The position numbers and the translations under genes are program-made. From Oscillospiraceae bacterium (lineage in GTDB: Bacteria > Bacillota > Clostridia > Oscillospirales > Ruminococcaceae), in contig JAEDJF010000060.1 of the NCBI GenBank assembly GCA_016296485.1, positions 1 to 9,001 on the forward strand: DNA of 9,001 bases, in the 5' to 3' direction. Under the pieces are notes generated by a model. That model did not search any database and was not told where the DNA came from. It saw only the letters and a list, made by a program, of their open reading frames with translations. Numbering within the stretch: position 1 is the stretch's first letter; each line of letters starts with the position of its first letter. Shown here piece after piece: positions 1 to 6,629 of the stretch.

Positions 1-49
1 AATCAAAAAGAAACTTGAAGAAGCTGGCGCTTCCGTCGAAGTTAAATAA
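1..49 (+). CDS. rplL: 50S ribosomal protein L7/L12, C-terminal end (partial)
   Basis: This is the last 15 codons of a gene that begins before the window, reading IKKKLEEAGASVEVK and ending in TAA at 47-49. The peptide matches the very conserved last helix and strand of bacterial L7/L12, whose usual ending is close to KxKLEEAGAxVEVK. L7/L12 forms the flexible stalk of the large subunit that recruits translational GTPases and stimulates their GTP hydrolysis. Only the tail is visible, so the identification rests on this signature, but few other proteins end this way. A hairpin terminator follows 24 nt after the stop, so rplL is the last gene of its transcript here. In many bacteria rplL is followed by rpoB; here the next gene is convergent. 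Confidence 0.86.
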   Translation, partial: IKKKLEEAGASVEVK

Positions 50-63
50 TTTCGAGTCAAGTG

Positions 64-103
64 AAAAAAATTACCGCTCTCCCATTTGGAAGAGCGGTTT
101 TTT
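64..103. terminator. Bidirectional rho-independent terminator between rplL and the GTPase-NYN gene
   Basis: ACCGCTCT at 73-80 pairs perfectly with AGAGCGGT at 91-98. After one mismatch, two more C-G pairs close a 4-nt ATTT loop. On the plus strand the stem runs straight into a T tract at 98-103. On the minus strand it is followed by AA and then seven T (complement of 64-70). It can therefore terminate both rplL and the convergent GTPase-NYN gene. The GTPase stop codon (104-102) lies only 3 nt before the stem on the minus-strand transcript. Confidence 0.88.
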
Positions 104-2699
104 AATTGCTTATTTTTTCAAAGGGTCTGTAAAAGTTCCTTTTACAGTGCTCGTTTATTGTTTTTTCAATCTGCTCCCCTATCCAGTCAACTTCCCTCTT
201 AAATTCGCTCGCGGACATTCTCAAAACTCCAGAGCGAAGAGCCGCCACCTGTATAAGATTGTCCGAAGTGACGACTTTTACGGAATAGTTTTTGCCGATG
301 TCCGCAACGAGCTTTTCGATATACATATCGCCCGTCTCGTTTTCCTTGGTATAGACGATGTGTATTCCGTGGTAATCAAAGCGTTCTCCGGCATTGCCTT
401 TTACTTTATAGCCGTCGAAAACGAGCACCAGCTCGCATTTCGTATATCCGCAGAAATTGCTCAAAATATCCATAAGCATATGGCGCGCGGCGTCAAAATT
501 TTCTTTTGCAAGAGCATTAAGACCGTCCCAGGCGTAGATTACGTTGTATCCGTCCACTATGAAATACTCTTTTTTCGCCGCCTTTTCCTGTTTCGGCGTT
601 TTCGGAATATCAATTACCGCGGCGGCGGAATACTGCCGCCTTTTTATCGGTCCGAACTCTCGCTCCATTATCGCTTCGAGCTCTTTTTCATCTATGTTTA
701 GATTGCGGCGGAACACCTTTACGTCAAGAAGCGAGGGAATCCCGTTTTTTGAACTGAAATCCACACCGCTCGTGACATGCATATATTTTTCTACCTCGTT
801 CCATTTGATGACCGTGCCCGCGCCGTGGGAACAGAAAACGGAATCGGGCGTATTTTCAACATCGCTTTCCGGGTTATAGTCAAAAGCAGCTATAACTTCG
901 TCGGCATTGTGGCAAGGGGAATATCCGTCCGGAACACAGGAAAGCTTCCCCCTCCCTTTTGTATAAGCCGCCACGTCCTTTGCGTATGAGCGCATTTCAG
1001 AGACCGGAGCGCGACCCGAAATTGACACAGTATCGCCGTTATTTTCCGGCGCGCCCATGGTCCCGGACATTCCCCTAATATCGTTTATTGCGCGACCGAT
1101 TTGTTCCACAGGAACCTCCAGCTTAAAAGCGTAATAGGGCTCCAGGAGAATACTTTCCGTTTTCATAAGCCCTTGGCGGACGGCTCTGTACGTTGCCTGG
1201 CGGAAGTCGCCGCCCTCGGTGTGCTTTATATGAGCACGACCTGCGATGAGCGTTATTTTAACATCGGTAAGGGGCGAACCGGTGAGCACGCCGAGATGCG
1301 TTTTCTCAAGCAGGTGCGTGAGCACGAGGCGTTGCCAGTTTTTATCGAGCAGATCTTCCCGGCAGTTCGATTCCACGGAAATTCCGCTGCCGGGCTCGCC
1401 GGGCTCCAAAAGAAGATGCACTTCGGCGTAGTGGCGAAGGGGTTCAAAATGTCCTACGCCTTCAGCGGCGACGGCAACAGTTTCTTTATATATAATCTTT
1501 CCGGCGTCGAAAGCTATTTCGACCCCGAAGCGCTCCTCAACAATACTTTTAAGTATTTCCGCCTGGACTTCGCCCATAAGGTGAGCATATATCTCCCCAA
1601 GGCGGCTGTTGCAGCTTATCTGAAGCTCGGGGTCCTCCTCCTCAATTAGCCGAAGTTTCGGAAGAAACTCGGCGGTGCTCACTCCCTCCGGGAGCGAAAT
1701 TCTATACGTCATCACAGGTTCAAGAAGCGGCTCAAAGCTTCCGCTTTCCGCGCCTATCCCCTGTCCCGGATAAGTAAGGCTTAGCCCAAGGACGGCGCAG
1801 ACGCTTCCGGAGAACGCTTCATCCACAGCTTCAAATTTTGCGCCGGAGTAAATACGAATCATATTCACTTTTTCCTCGACGGCTTCCTGCGAATCCTTCG
1901 GAAAATATGAAACAAGGGAGCGAACTTTAAGGGAACCTCCGGTTATTTTCATATACGTCATACGGTTTCCCTGCTGGTCCCGGGCGATTTTGAATACACG
2001 TGCTCCGAACTTATCGCCGTAGCTTTTGTCAATAGTAAACTCACAGAGCCCGGAGACAAATTCGGAAATTCCCGTCATTTTGAGCGCCGAACCGAAAAAG
2101 CAGGGAAAAATTTTTCTTTTTGCGGCAAGAAAGGCAACGTCATCGCTTGAAAGAGCGCCGGAGGAAAAGTATTTTTCCATAGCCTTCTCATCGCAAAGGG
2201 CGACGCTTTCGTAAAAACTATCGTCCCTCTCCGTAAAATCCACACAGCAGGGCGAAAGCTCCCGGCAAAGCTCCTGCATTGTTCCATTTCTTTCTGTGTC
2301 CTCAAGGTCCATTTTGTTAACGAAAATAAACGTCGGAACGCCGTATCGCTCAAGAAGTTTCCAAAGGGTCACCGTGTGCGCCTGGACTCCGTCCCGGGCG
2401 CTTATGACGAGAATGGCGTAGTCGAGCACCCTGAGGGTCCGCTCCGCTTCGGAGGAAAAGTCCACGTGTCCCGGGGTGTCAAGGAGGGTTATTTCCGCAT
2501 TTTTGGTTTTTAGAATCGCCTGTTTTGAAAAAATGGTTATGCCTCGCTCACGCTCCAAGGAAAAAGTATCAAGGAACGCATCTTTATTATCTACCCGTCC
2601 GAGTTTTTTTAGCCTTCCCGTTTCATATAGAAGCGCTTCGGAAAGGGTTGTTTTTCCCGCGTCAACGTGGGCAAGAATCCCAACAACCAGTTTTTTCAT
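102..2699 (-). CDS. EF-G/TetM-like translational GTPase fused to a C-terminal YacP/Rae1-like NYN ribonuclease domain
   Basis: An 865-residue protein, about 220 residues longer than TetM-type ribosomal protection proteins. The GTPase domain (about 1-225) has every motif: AHVDAGKTT at 10-18, RGIT at 52-55, DTPGH at 74-78, NKMD at 128-131 and GSAL at 203-206. EF-G-like domains II to V follow to about residue 640, including LLEPYYAFK at 518-526, a typical domain V start. A conserved-looking linker (about 641-710, ending Lys-rich) leads to an NYN/PIN-like domain at 711-850. That domain has VDGYNVI at 715-721, FDG at 761-763, TKENETGD at 784-791 and TSDN at 811-814, closely resembling B. subtilis YacP/Rae1, an endonuclease that cuts mRNA in the ribosomal A site. 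The inferred role is a ribosome-binding GTPase that positions a nuclease. Automated pipelines would probably name it a tetracycline resistance protein, but its domain IV tip differs from TetM. The start has AAAGG 6 nt upstream (2706-2710) and its own promoter. The protein should be cytoplasmic; no membrane segment is seen. Architecture is confident, function is inferred. Confidence 0.93.
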   Translation of the reverse strand: MKKLVVGILAHVDAGKTTLSEALLYETGRLKKLGRVDNKDAFLDTFSLERERGITIFSKQAILKTKNAEITLLDTPGHVDFSSEAERTLRVLDYAILVISARDGVQAHTVTLWKLLERYGVPTFIFVNKMDLEDTERNGTMQELCRELSPCCVDFTERDDSFYESVALCDEKAMEKYFSSGALSSDDVAFLAAKRKIFPCFFGSALKMTGISEFVSGLCEFTIDKSYGDKFGARVFKIARDQQGNRMTYMKITGGSLKVRSLVSYFPKDSQEAVEEKVNMIRIYSGAKFEAVDEAFSGSVCAVLGLSLTYPGQGIGAESGSFEPLLEPVMTYRISLPEGVSTAEFLPKLRLIEEEDPELQISCNSRLGEIYAHLMGEVQAEILKSIVEERFGVEIAFDAGKIIYKETVAVAAEGVGHFEPLRHYAEVHLLLEPGEPGSGISVESNCREDLLDKNWQRLVLTHLLEKTHLGVLTGSPLTDVKITLIAGRAHIKHTEGGDFRQATYRAVRQGLMKTESILLEPYYAFKLEVPVEQIGRAINDIRGMSGTMGAPENNGDTVSISGRAPVSEMRSYAKDVAAYTKGRGKLSCVPDGYSPCHNADEVIAAFDYNPESDVENTPDSVFCSHGAGTVIKWNEVEKYMHVTSGVDFSSKNGIPSLLDVKVFRRNLNIDEKELEAIMEREFGPIKRRQYSAAAVIDIPKTPKQEKAAKKEYFIVDGYNVIYAWDGLNALAKENFDAARHMLMDILSNFCGYTKCELVLVFDGYKVKGNAGERFDYHGIHIVYTKENETGDMYIEKLVADIGKNYSVKVVTSDNLIQVAALRSGVLRMSASEFKREVDWIGEQIEKTINEHCKRNFYRPFEKISN

Positions 2700-2733
2700 C
2701 AGTACCTTTGCTTTCGTAAAATTTTATATTTTT

Positions 2734-2742
2734 ATTATACCA
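2734..2742 (-). promoter_or_regulatory. Extended -10 promoter for the GTPase-NYN gene
   Basis: The minus strand reads TGGTATAAT, which is the extended -10 consensus TGnTATAAT. TATAAT lies at 2739-2734 and TG at 2742-2741. At 17-bp spacing the -35 position (2762-2757) reads TTCCGC, a poor match, and it falls inside the upstream hem terminator stem. The extended -10 may compensate. Transcription would start near 2727, giving a leader of about 28 nt before ATG, too short for a TetM-style leader-peptide attenuator. Confidence 0.7.
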
Positions 2743-2745
2743 TAT

Positions 2746-2783
2746 AAAAAAAGCCGGCGGAAGCTTTTTATCGCTCCGCCGGC
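2746..2783 (-). terminator. Rho-independent terminator of the hem operon, after hemL
   Basis: On the minus strand GCCGGCGGA (2783-2775) pairs perfectly with TCCGCCGGC (2761-2753) as a 9-bp GC-rich stem with a 13-nt loop, followed by seven T (2752-2746). It lies 11 nt after the hemL stop. This ends the tetrapyrrole operon and separates it from the GTPase gene. Confidence 0.92.
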
Positions 2784-2794
2784 AAAACATTTTA

Positions 2795-4075
2795 TTAATT
2801 ACCGCTGAAATACTTTCTTATGGTTTCAAGAGTTCTTTCAATATCCTCGTCGGTGTGGGCGTTCGAAAGGAACATCGCCTCAAACTGGGAAGGCGCCATA
2901 TGGATTCCCGAATTGAGCATATATTTAAAATATTTGCCGAAGGCTTCGGTATCCGCAGTTTTTGCGCTCATATAGTCCTTTACCTCGTTTTCGGTAAAGA
3001 AAACGCAACCGAGGGAACCTATGCTGTTAATTTTACATGGAGCGCCGTTTTCTTCGAGGATTTTCTTAATTCCGCCGTAGAGCTTTTCGCCCATTCGATA
3101 TATATTATCGTAAATTTCCGGGTGCTCATAGAGGATTTTAAGCTGTGTTAGTCCGGCGGTCATAGCGATAGGGTTACCGCTCAAAGTACCCGCCTGGTAC
3201 ACCTTGCCCACCGGGGACACAAGCTCCATTATTTCTTTTCGTCCGCCGTAGGCGCCGACGGGCATTCCCGCGCCGATGATTTTTCCGTAGGTAACAAGGT
3301 CCGGAACGACGCCGAAATACCCAGCCGCGCCGGTAAAGCCAAAGCGGAAGCCGGTAATTACTTCATCGAATATAAGGAGAGCCCTGTTTTCGTCGCAGAG
3401 CTTGCGAAGCCCCTCAAGGAAACCTTTTGCGGGGGGCACAACGCCCATATTTGCGGCGATAGGCTCGACAATGACCGCGGCGACCTCGTCTTTGCACTCG
3501 TCAAAGAGCTTTTTTACGCTCTCGAGGTCGTTATAAATTGCAATCATCGTGTCCTCGGTGCAGCCCTTCGGAACGCCGGAGCTGTCCGGTACGCCGCTCG
3601 TCATAACGCCGCTTCCGGCGCTTACAAGGAGCGCGTCGCTGTGACCGTGATAACAGCCGGCAAACTTGATGATTTTATTCTTTCCGGTATATCCCCTCGC
3701 TACGCGGACGGCGCTCATAACCGCCTCCGTTCCGGAGTTGACCATACGAATCATCTCGATGTGCGGAATCCTTTCGCAGATATACTCCGCGATTTCCACT
3801 TCGATTTCCGTCGCGCAGCCGAAACTGAGGCCGTTTTTAACGGCTTCGGTGACAGCTTCTCTTATCTCCTCGTTGTCATGACCGAGTATCATCGGACCCC
3901 AGGAGTCGATATAGTCGATATACTCTCTCCCGTCAACGTCGTATATCCTGCTTCCGGACGCTTTTCGGATAAAGCGGGGAGTTTCACCGACGGAGCTATA
4001 GGCTCTTACCGGGCTGTTTACTCCGCCGGGAATCACGTTAACCGCCCTTTTAAAAAGTTCCTCGGATTTAGTCAT
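2795..4075 (-). CDS. hemL: Glutamate-1-semialdehyde 2,1-aminomutase
   Basis: A 426-residue cytoplasmic PLP enzyme that converts glutamate-1-semialdehyde into 5-aminolevulinate, the second committed step of the C5 route; full family length. Visible signatures are the N-terminal PGGVNSPVRA (16-25), NSGTEA (113-118), the CYHGHSD segment (141-147), IFDEVITGFR (235-244) with Asp237 expected to contact the pyridine nitrogen, and YGKIIGAGMPVGAYGG (263-278) with the Schiff-base Lys265. The GTLSGNP motif is at 296-302. The start ATG (4075-4073) shares one base with the hemB stop TGA (TGATG), a typical translational coupling junction. GGGGAG lies about 9 nt upstream, inside hemB. It is the last gene of the operon, and HemA, which supplies its substrate, is encoded at the other end. 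Class III aminotransferases are relatives, but the motifs fit HemL specifically. Confidence 0.97.
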   Translation of the reverse strand: MTKSEELFKRAVNVIPGGVNSPVRAYSSVGETPRFIRKASGSRIYDVDGREYIDYIDSWGPMILGHDNEEIREAVTEAVKNGLSFGCATEIEVEIAEYICERIPHIEMIRMVNSGTEAVMSAVRVARGYTGKNKIIKFAGCYHGHSDALLVSAGSGVMTSGVPDSSGVPKGCTEDTMIAIYNDLESVKKLFDECKDEVAAVIVEPIAANMGVVPPAKGFLEGLRKLCDENRALLIFDEVITGFRFGFTGAAGYFGVVPDLVTYGKIIGAGMPVGAYGGRKEIMELVSPVGKVYQAGTLSGNPIAMTAGLTQLKILYEHPEIYDNIYRMGEKLYGGIKKILEENGAPCKINSIGSLGCVFFTENEVKDYMSAKTADTEAFGKYFKYMLNSGIHMAPSQFEAMFLSNAHTDEDIERTLETIRKYFSGN

Positions 4076-5058
4076 CAGCCTATTCTCCCCTCGTCAATAA
4101 ACTGCGCAAGTTCCTTTGCAAAATAGGTAAGGTAAATATCAGCTCCGGCGCGGTAGGTGCTCACAGCCATCTCGCAGATGATTTTCGCTTCGTCGATATA
4201 TCCGAGTTTTGCTCCTGCTTTCACCATTGCGTACTCGCCGCTTACGCTGTAGGCGGCAACGGGAAGATTGATTTCCTTCGATACCTCGGAAATAACGTCA
4301 AGATAGGAAAGGGCGGGTTTCACCATAATAATATCCGCGCCCTCCTCAACGTCAAGGAGAGCTTCTTTCAATCCCTCTTTGCGATTATGATAGTCCATCT
4401 GATAGCCCTTGCGGTCGCCAAAGGCGGGGGCACTTCCTGCCGCTTCGCGGAAGGGACCGTAGAAAGCGGAGGCGTATTTTACCGCGTAGGACATAATGGG
4501 AGTATCCTTGAATCCGTTTTCATCAAGGGTGCGGCGTATCGCAAGGACGCGCCCATCCATCATATCGGAGGGGGCGACCATATCGGCGCCCGCCTGCACG
4601 TGGGAAAGGGCGGTTTTGCTAAGAAGCTCAAGGGTAGCGTCATTTTCAACATTGTCGCCGCAAAGGACTCCGCAGTGTCCGTGGGAGGTGTATTCGCACA
4701 TGCAGACGTCGGTTATGTAATAAAGGTCCGGGAACTGTCTTTTCGCTTCACGAAGAGCGCGCTGAACGATTCCGTCTTCGGAATAGGCTTCGCTTCCGAC
4801 CTCGTCCTTATGGTCAGGGATTCCGAAAAGCATTACGGAGGAAACTCCCGCTTTGCTGAGGCGCTCAAGCTCATAAGGGAGACGGTCCACGCTGTAACGG
4901 AACTGTCCGTCCATCGAAGGAATCTCTTCCTCAATATTTTCGCCGTCTTTTACAAAAAGAGGATAGATAAGGGAACTCTTGTCAACTCTTGTCTCCCTCA
5001 CCATTTTGCGAAGCGTTTCGCTTTTGCGAAGCCTTCTCGGTCTTTGAATCATATCCAT
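4075..5058 (-). CDS. hemB: Porphobilinogen synthase (5-aminolevulinate dehydratase)
   Basis: A 327-residue enzyme of normal length that condenses two 5-aminolevulinate molecules into porphobilinogen. The N-terminal RPRRLRKSETLRKMVRET (6-23) is the usual HemB opening. The active-site zinc ligands are present as CMCEYTSHGHC, with Cys119, Cys121 and Cys129, so this is the cysteine-rich zinc type rather than the Asp/Mg type. The two Schiff-base lysines are Lys194 in MSYAVKYASAFYGPFR (189-204) and Lys247 in IMVKPAL (244-250). The chosen ATG at 5058 has a strong AAAGGAG (5075-5069) with 10-nt spacing. A second in-frame ATG two codons later would be too far from it. The gene is separated from cobA-hemD by 56 nt containing a hairpin and overlaps hemL by one base. 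Its product feeds the HemC domain encoded upstream in the same operon. Confidence 0.97.
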   Translation of the reverse strand: MDMIQRPRRLRKSETLRKMVRETRVDKSSLIYPLFVKDGENIEEEIPSMDGQFRYSVDRLPYELERLSKAGVSSVMLFGIPDHKDEVGSEAYSEDGIVQRALREAKRQFPDLYYITDVCMCEYTSHGHCGVLCGDNVENDATLELLSKTALSHVQAGADMVAPSDMMDGRVLAIRRTLDENGFKDTPIMSYAVKYASAFYGPFREAAGSAPAFGDRKGYQMDYHNRKEGLKEALLDVEEGADIIMVKPALSYLDVISEVSKEINLPVAAYSVSGEYAMVKAGAKLGYIDEAKIICEMAVSTYRAGADIYLTYFAKELAQFIDEGRIG

Positions 5059-5086
5059 AACAAATTCGCTCCTTTTTATACGGAAA

Positions 5087-5107
5087 CGGGGCGAGCTTTT
5101 CGCCCCG
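5087..5107 (-). other. Hairpin in the cobA-hemD/hemB gap (possible RNA stability or attenuation element)
   Basis: On the minus strand CGGGGCGA (5107-5100) pairs with TCGCCCCG (5094-5087) as a perfect 8-bp GC-rich stem around a 5-nt loop. Only three T follow before the sequence turns mixed, so it is a poor rho-independent terminator. It lies 7 nt after the cobA-hemD stop and upstream of the hemB ribosome binding site. It could protect or process the upstream mRNA 3' end or cause partial termination. Confidence 0.6.
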
Positions 5108-5114
5108 AAACTGT

Positions 5115-6626
5115 TTACTGATTTTGTTCCTGCTTTAATTTTATAACCAGCTCCACAAGGCTGTCAAGGGTCGGCTTTTCCGCCACGAAGGTTTTCATTC
5201 CGAGGGCGTCGGCTTCGGCCTTGGTCTGTTTTCCGATGCAGGCGGCGCGAACGAGGGAAAAATCAAGCCCCTTCGCCGCCTCGGCAAAACCTCTTACGGT
5301 CGATGCGCTTGTGAACACGGCGCAGTCGATATTGCCCGCTTCAAATTCCTTGCGCTCGTCTATGATGTCCTGTTTTTCATAGACGGTATCGTATGTAGGA
5401 ACGTCGTCAACCAAAACACCTTTACAGGCAAGTGCATCTATAATTTCACGGTTTCCGATTTTGGCACGGGGAATGAGCACACGCTCGTTTCCGCCGCAAA
5501 CCTCGGCAAGAGCCTTTCCAAGATGTTCGCCGTCGTAAACTTCCGGCATAAGGTCGGTATAGAGTCCGCGTTTTTCAAGCTCCTTTTGCGTACCGGTGCC
5601 GATTGCCGCAATCTTTGCCTTCCCGAGAGCGCGAATATCAAGGCGCTGTTTTTGCATCTCGTTAAAGAATACTTTTACGCCCGTGGGGCTCGTAAATACT
5701 ATCCAGCTGTACTTTTCCATTTCGGAAAAAGCCTTGTAAAGCGCGCTTTGGTCCTCGAGGGGAACTGTTTTTATTGCCGGAAGCTCGAGCACCTCCGCTC
5801 CCTGTTCCCGAAGTTTTTCTGACATGGAGGAAATAAGGTCCTTCGGACGGGTCACGAGCACGCGATAGCCCGCCAGCGGCAGTTTTTCGTACCAGGCAAA
5901 TTTCTCCTCAAGCTGGCAGACTTTTCCGACGACGATTACCGCAGGAGCCTCTATTTTTGCTTTGTCCGCTTCCTCTTTGAGCGTTGATACGGTGGCTACG
6001 ACCCTGCGCTGTTTTGCGGTTGTTCCCTGCTGGAGAACGGCGGCGGGCATATCCGGATCCATACCGGCTTTAATGAGCGAGGTGCAAATATCGTTCATAG
6101 CGGTAACGCCCATCAGGAAAACAAGAGTGCCCTTTGTTTCCACGAGAGCTTTGAAATCAATATTATATTCCTCTCCCTCTTTTTTGTGACCGGTGATTAT
6201 ATGAAGGGAGGAACAGAAATCGCGGTGAGTAACGGGGATTCCGTTATACGCCGGAACGGAAAGCGGCGAGGTGATTCCCGGAACCACCTCGTAAGGTATT
6301 CCGTTTTCCTCGAGGAGCTCAAGCTCCTCGCCGCCCCGCCCGAAAAGGAAGGGGTCGCCGCCTTTAAGACGGACAACGCGGAGCCCCTTTTGCGCTTCCT
6401 CAAGGAGCACTTCGTTTATTCTCCACTGGGGCATGGTGTGGTGATTAGCACGCTTGCCGACGTTTATACATTTAGCGCCCTCGGGAATAAGGGAGAGGAC
6501 TCCGTGTCCCACAAGGCTGTCATACACCACAACGTCCGCATTTAAAAGGGTTTTGTAACCTTTAAAAGTAAAAAGACCCACGTCGCCGGGACCGGCGCCG
6601 ACGAGCCATACTTTTCCTTTTTCCAT
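5115..6626 (-). CDS. cobA-hemD: Uroporphyrinogen-III C-methyltransferase / uroporphyrinogen-III synthase fusion
   Basis: A 503-residue bifunctional protein. Residues 1 to about 245 form the SAM-dependent methyltransferase that turns uroporphyrinogen III into precorrin-2. It has WLVGAGPGD (7-15), VVYDSLV (33-39), VRLKGGDPFLFGRGGEE (85-101) with the GGDP SAM-binding loop, and VVPGITS (114-120). Residues from about 252 to 500 form uroporphyrinogen-III synthase, which cyclises hydroxymethylbilane with inversion of ring D. It shows VLVTRP (256-261), FTSPTGV (311-317), IGTGT (342-346), YDTVYE (412-417) and FTSASTV (438-444). The two domains catalyse consecutive steps, so the fusion may channel uroporphyrinogen III away from heme and towards siroheme or corrinoids. 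Such CobA-HemD fusions are well known in Firmicutes. The ATG at 6626 follows the sirC-hemC stop by 3 nt, with GGGGTGA about 7 nt upstream inside the preceding gene. Confidence 0.95.
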   Translation of the reverse strand: MEKGKVWLVGAGPGDVGLFTFKGYKTLLNADVVVYDSLVGHGVLSLIPEGAKCINVGKRANHHTMPQWRINEVLLEEAQKGLRVVRLKGGDPFLFGRGGEELELLEENGIPYEVVPGITSPLSVPAYNGIPVTHRDFCSSLHIITGHKKEGEEYNIDFKALVETKGTLVFLMGVTAMNDICTSLIKAGMDPDMPAAVLQQGTTAKQRRVVATVSTLKEEADKAKIEAPAVIVVGKVCQLEEKFAWYEKLPLAGYRVLVTRPKDLISSMSEKLREQGAEVLELPAIKTVPLEDQSALYKAFSEMEKYSWIVFTSPTGVKVFFNEMQKQRLDIRALGKAKIAAIGTGTQKELEKRGLYTDLMPEVYDGEHLGKALAEVCGGNERVLIPRAKIGNREIIDALACKGVLVDDVPTYDTVYEKQDIIDERKEFEAGNIDCAVFTSASTVRGFAEAAKGLDFSLVRAACIGKQTKAEADALGMKTFVAEKPTLDSLVELVIKLKQEQNQ

Positions 6627-6629
6627 CTC

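Noticed and set aside
15..701. Plus-strand open frame of 228 codons
   Set aside because: It runs through the terminator and antisense to the GTPase-NYN gene, resembles no family and has no ribosome binding site; it is a shadow of the real gene.
102..2699. Tetracycline resistance determinant of the Tet(M) class
   Set aside because: The GTPase part is homologous, but the domain IV tip lacks the TetM YSPV segment, the protein is about 220 residues longer with an NYN domain, and there is no leader attenuator or mobile element nearby.
3641..4126. Plus-strand open frame of 161 codons antisense to hemL
   Set aside because: It is antisense to a fully conserved hemL region and has no family signature.
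5087..5107. Full rho-independent terminator splitting the hem operon
   Set aside because: Only three T follow the stem, too few for efficient intrinsic termination, so it is listed as a hairpin of unknown role.
4387..5121. Plus-strand open frame of 244 codons antisense to hemB
   Set aside because: hemB on the other strand is complete with all catalytic residues, and this frame has no recognisable motif; the openness comes from codon bias.
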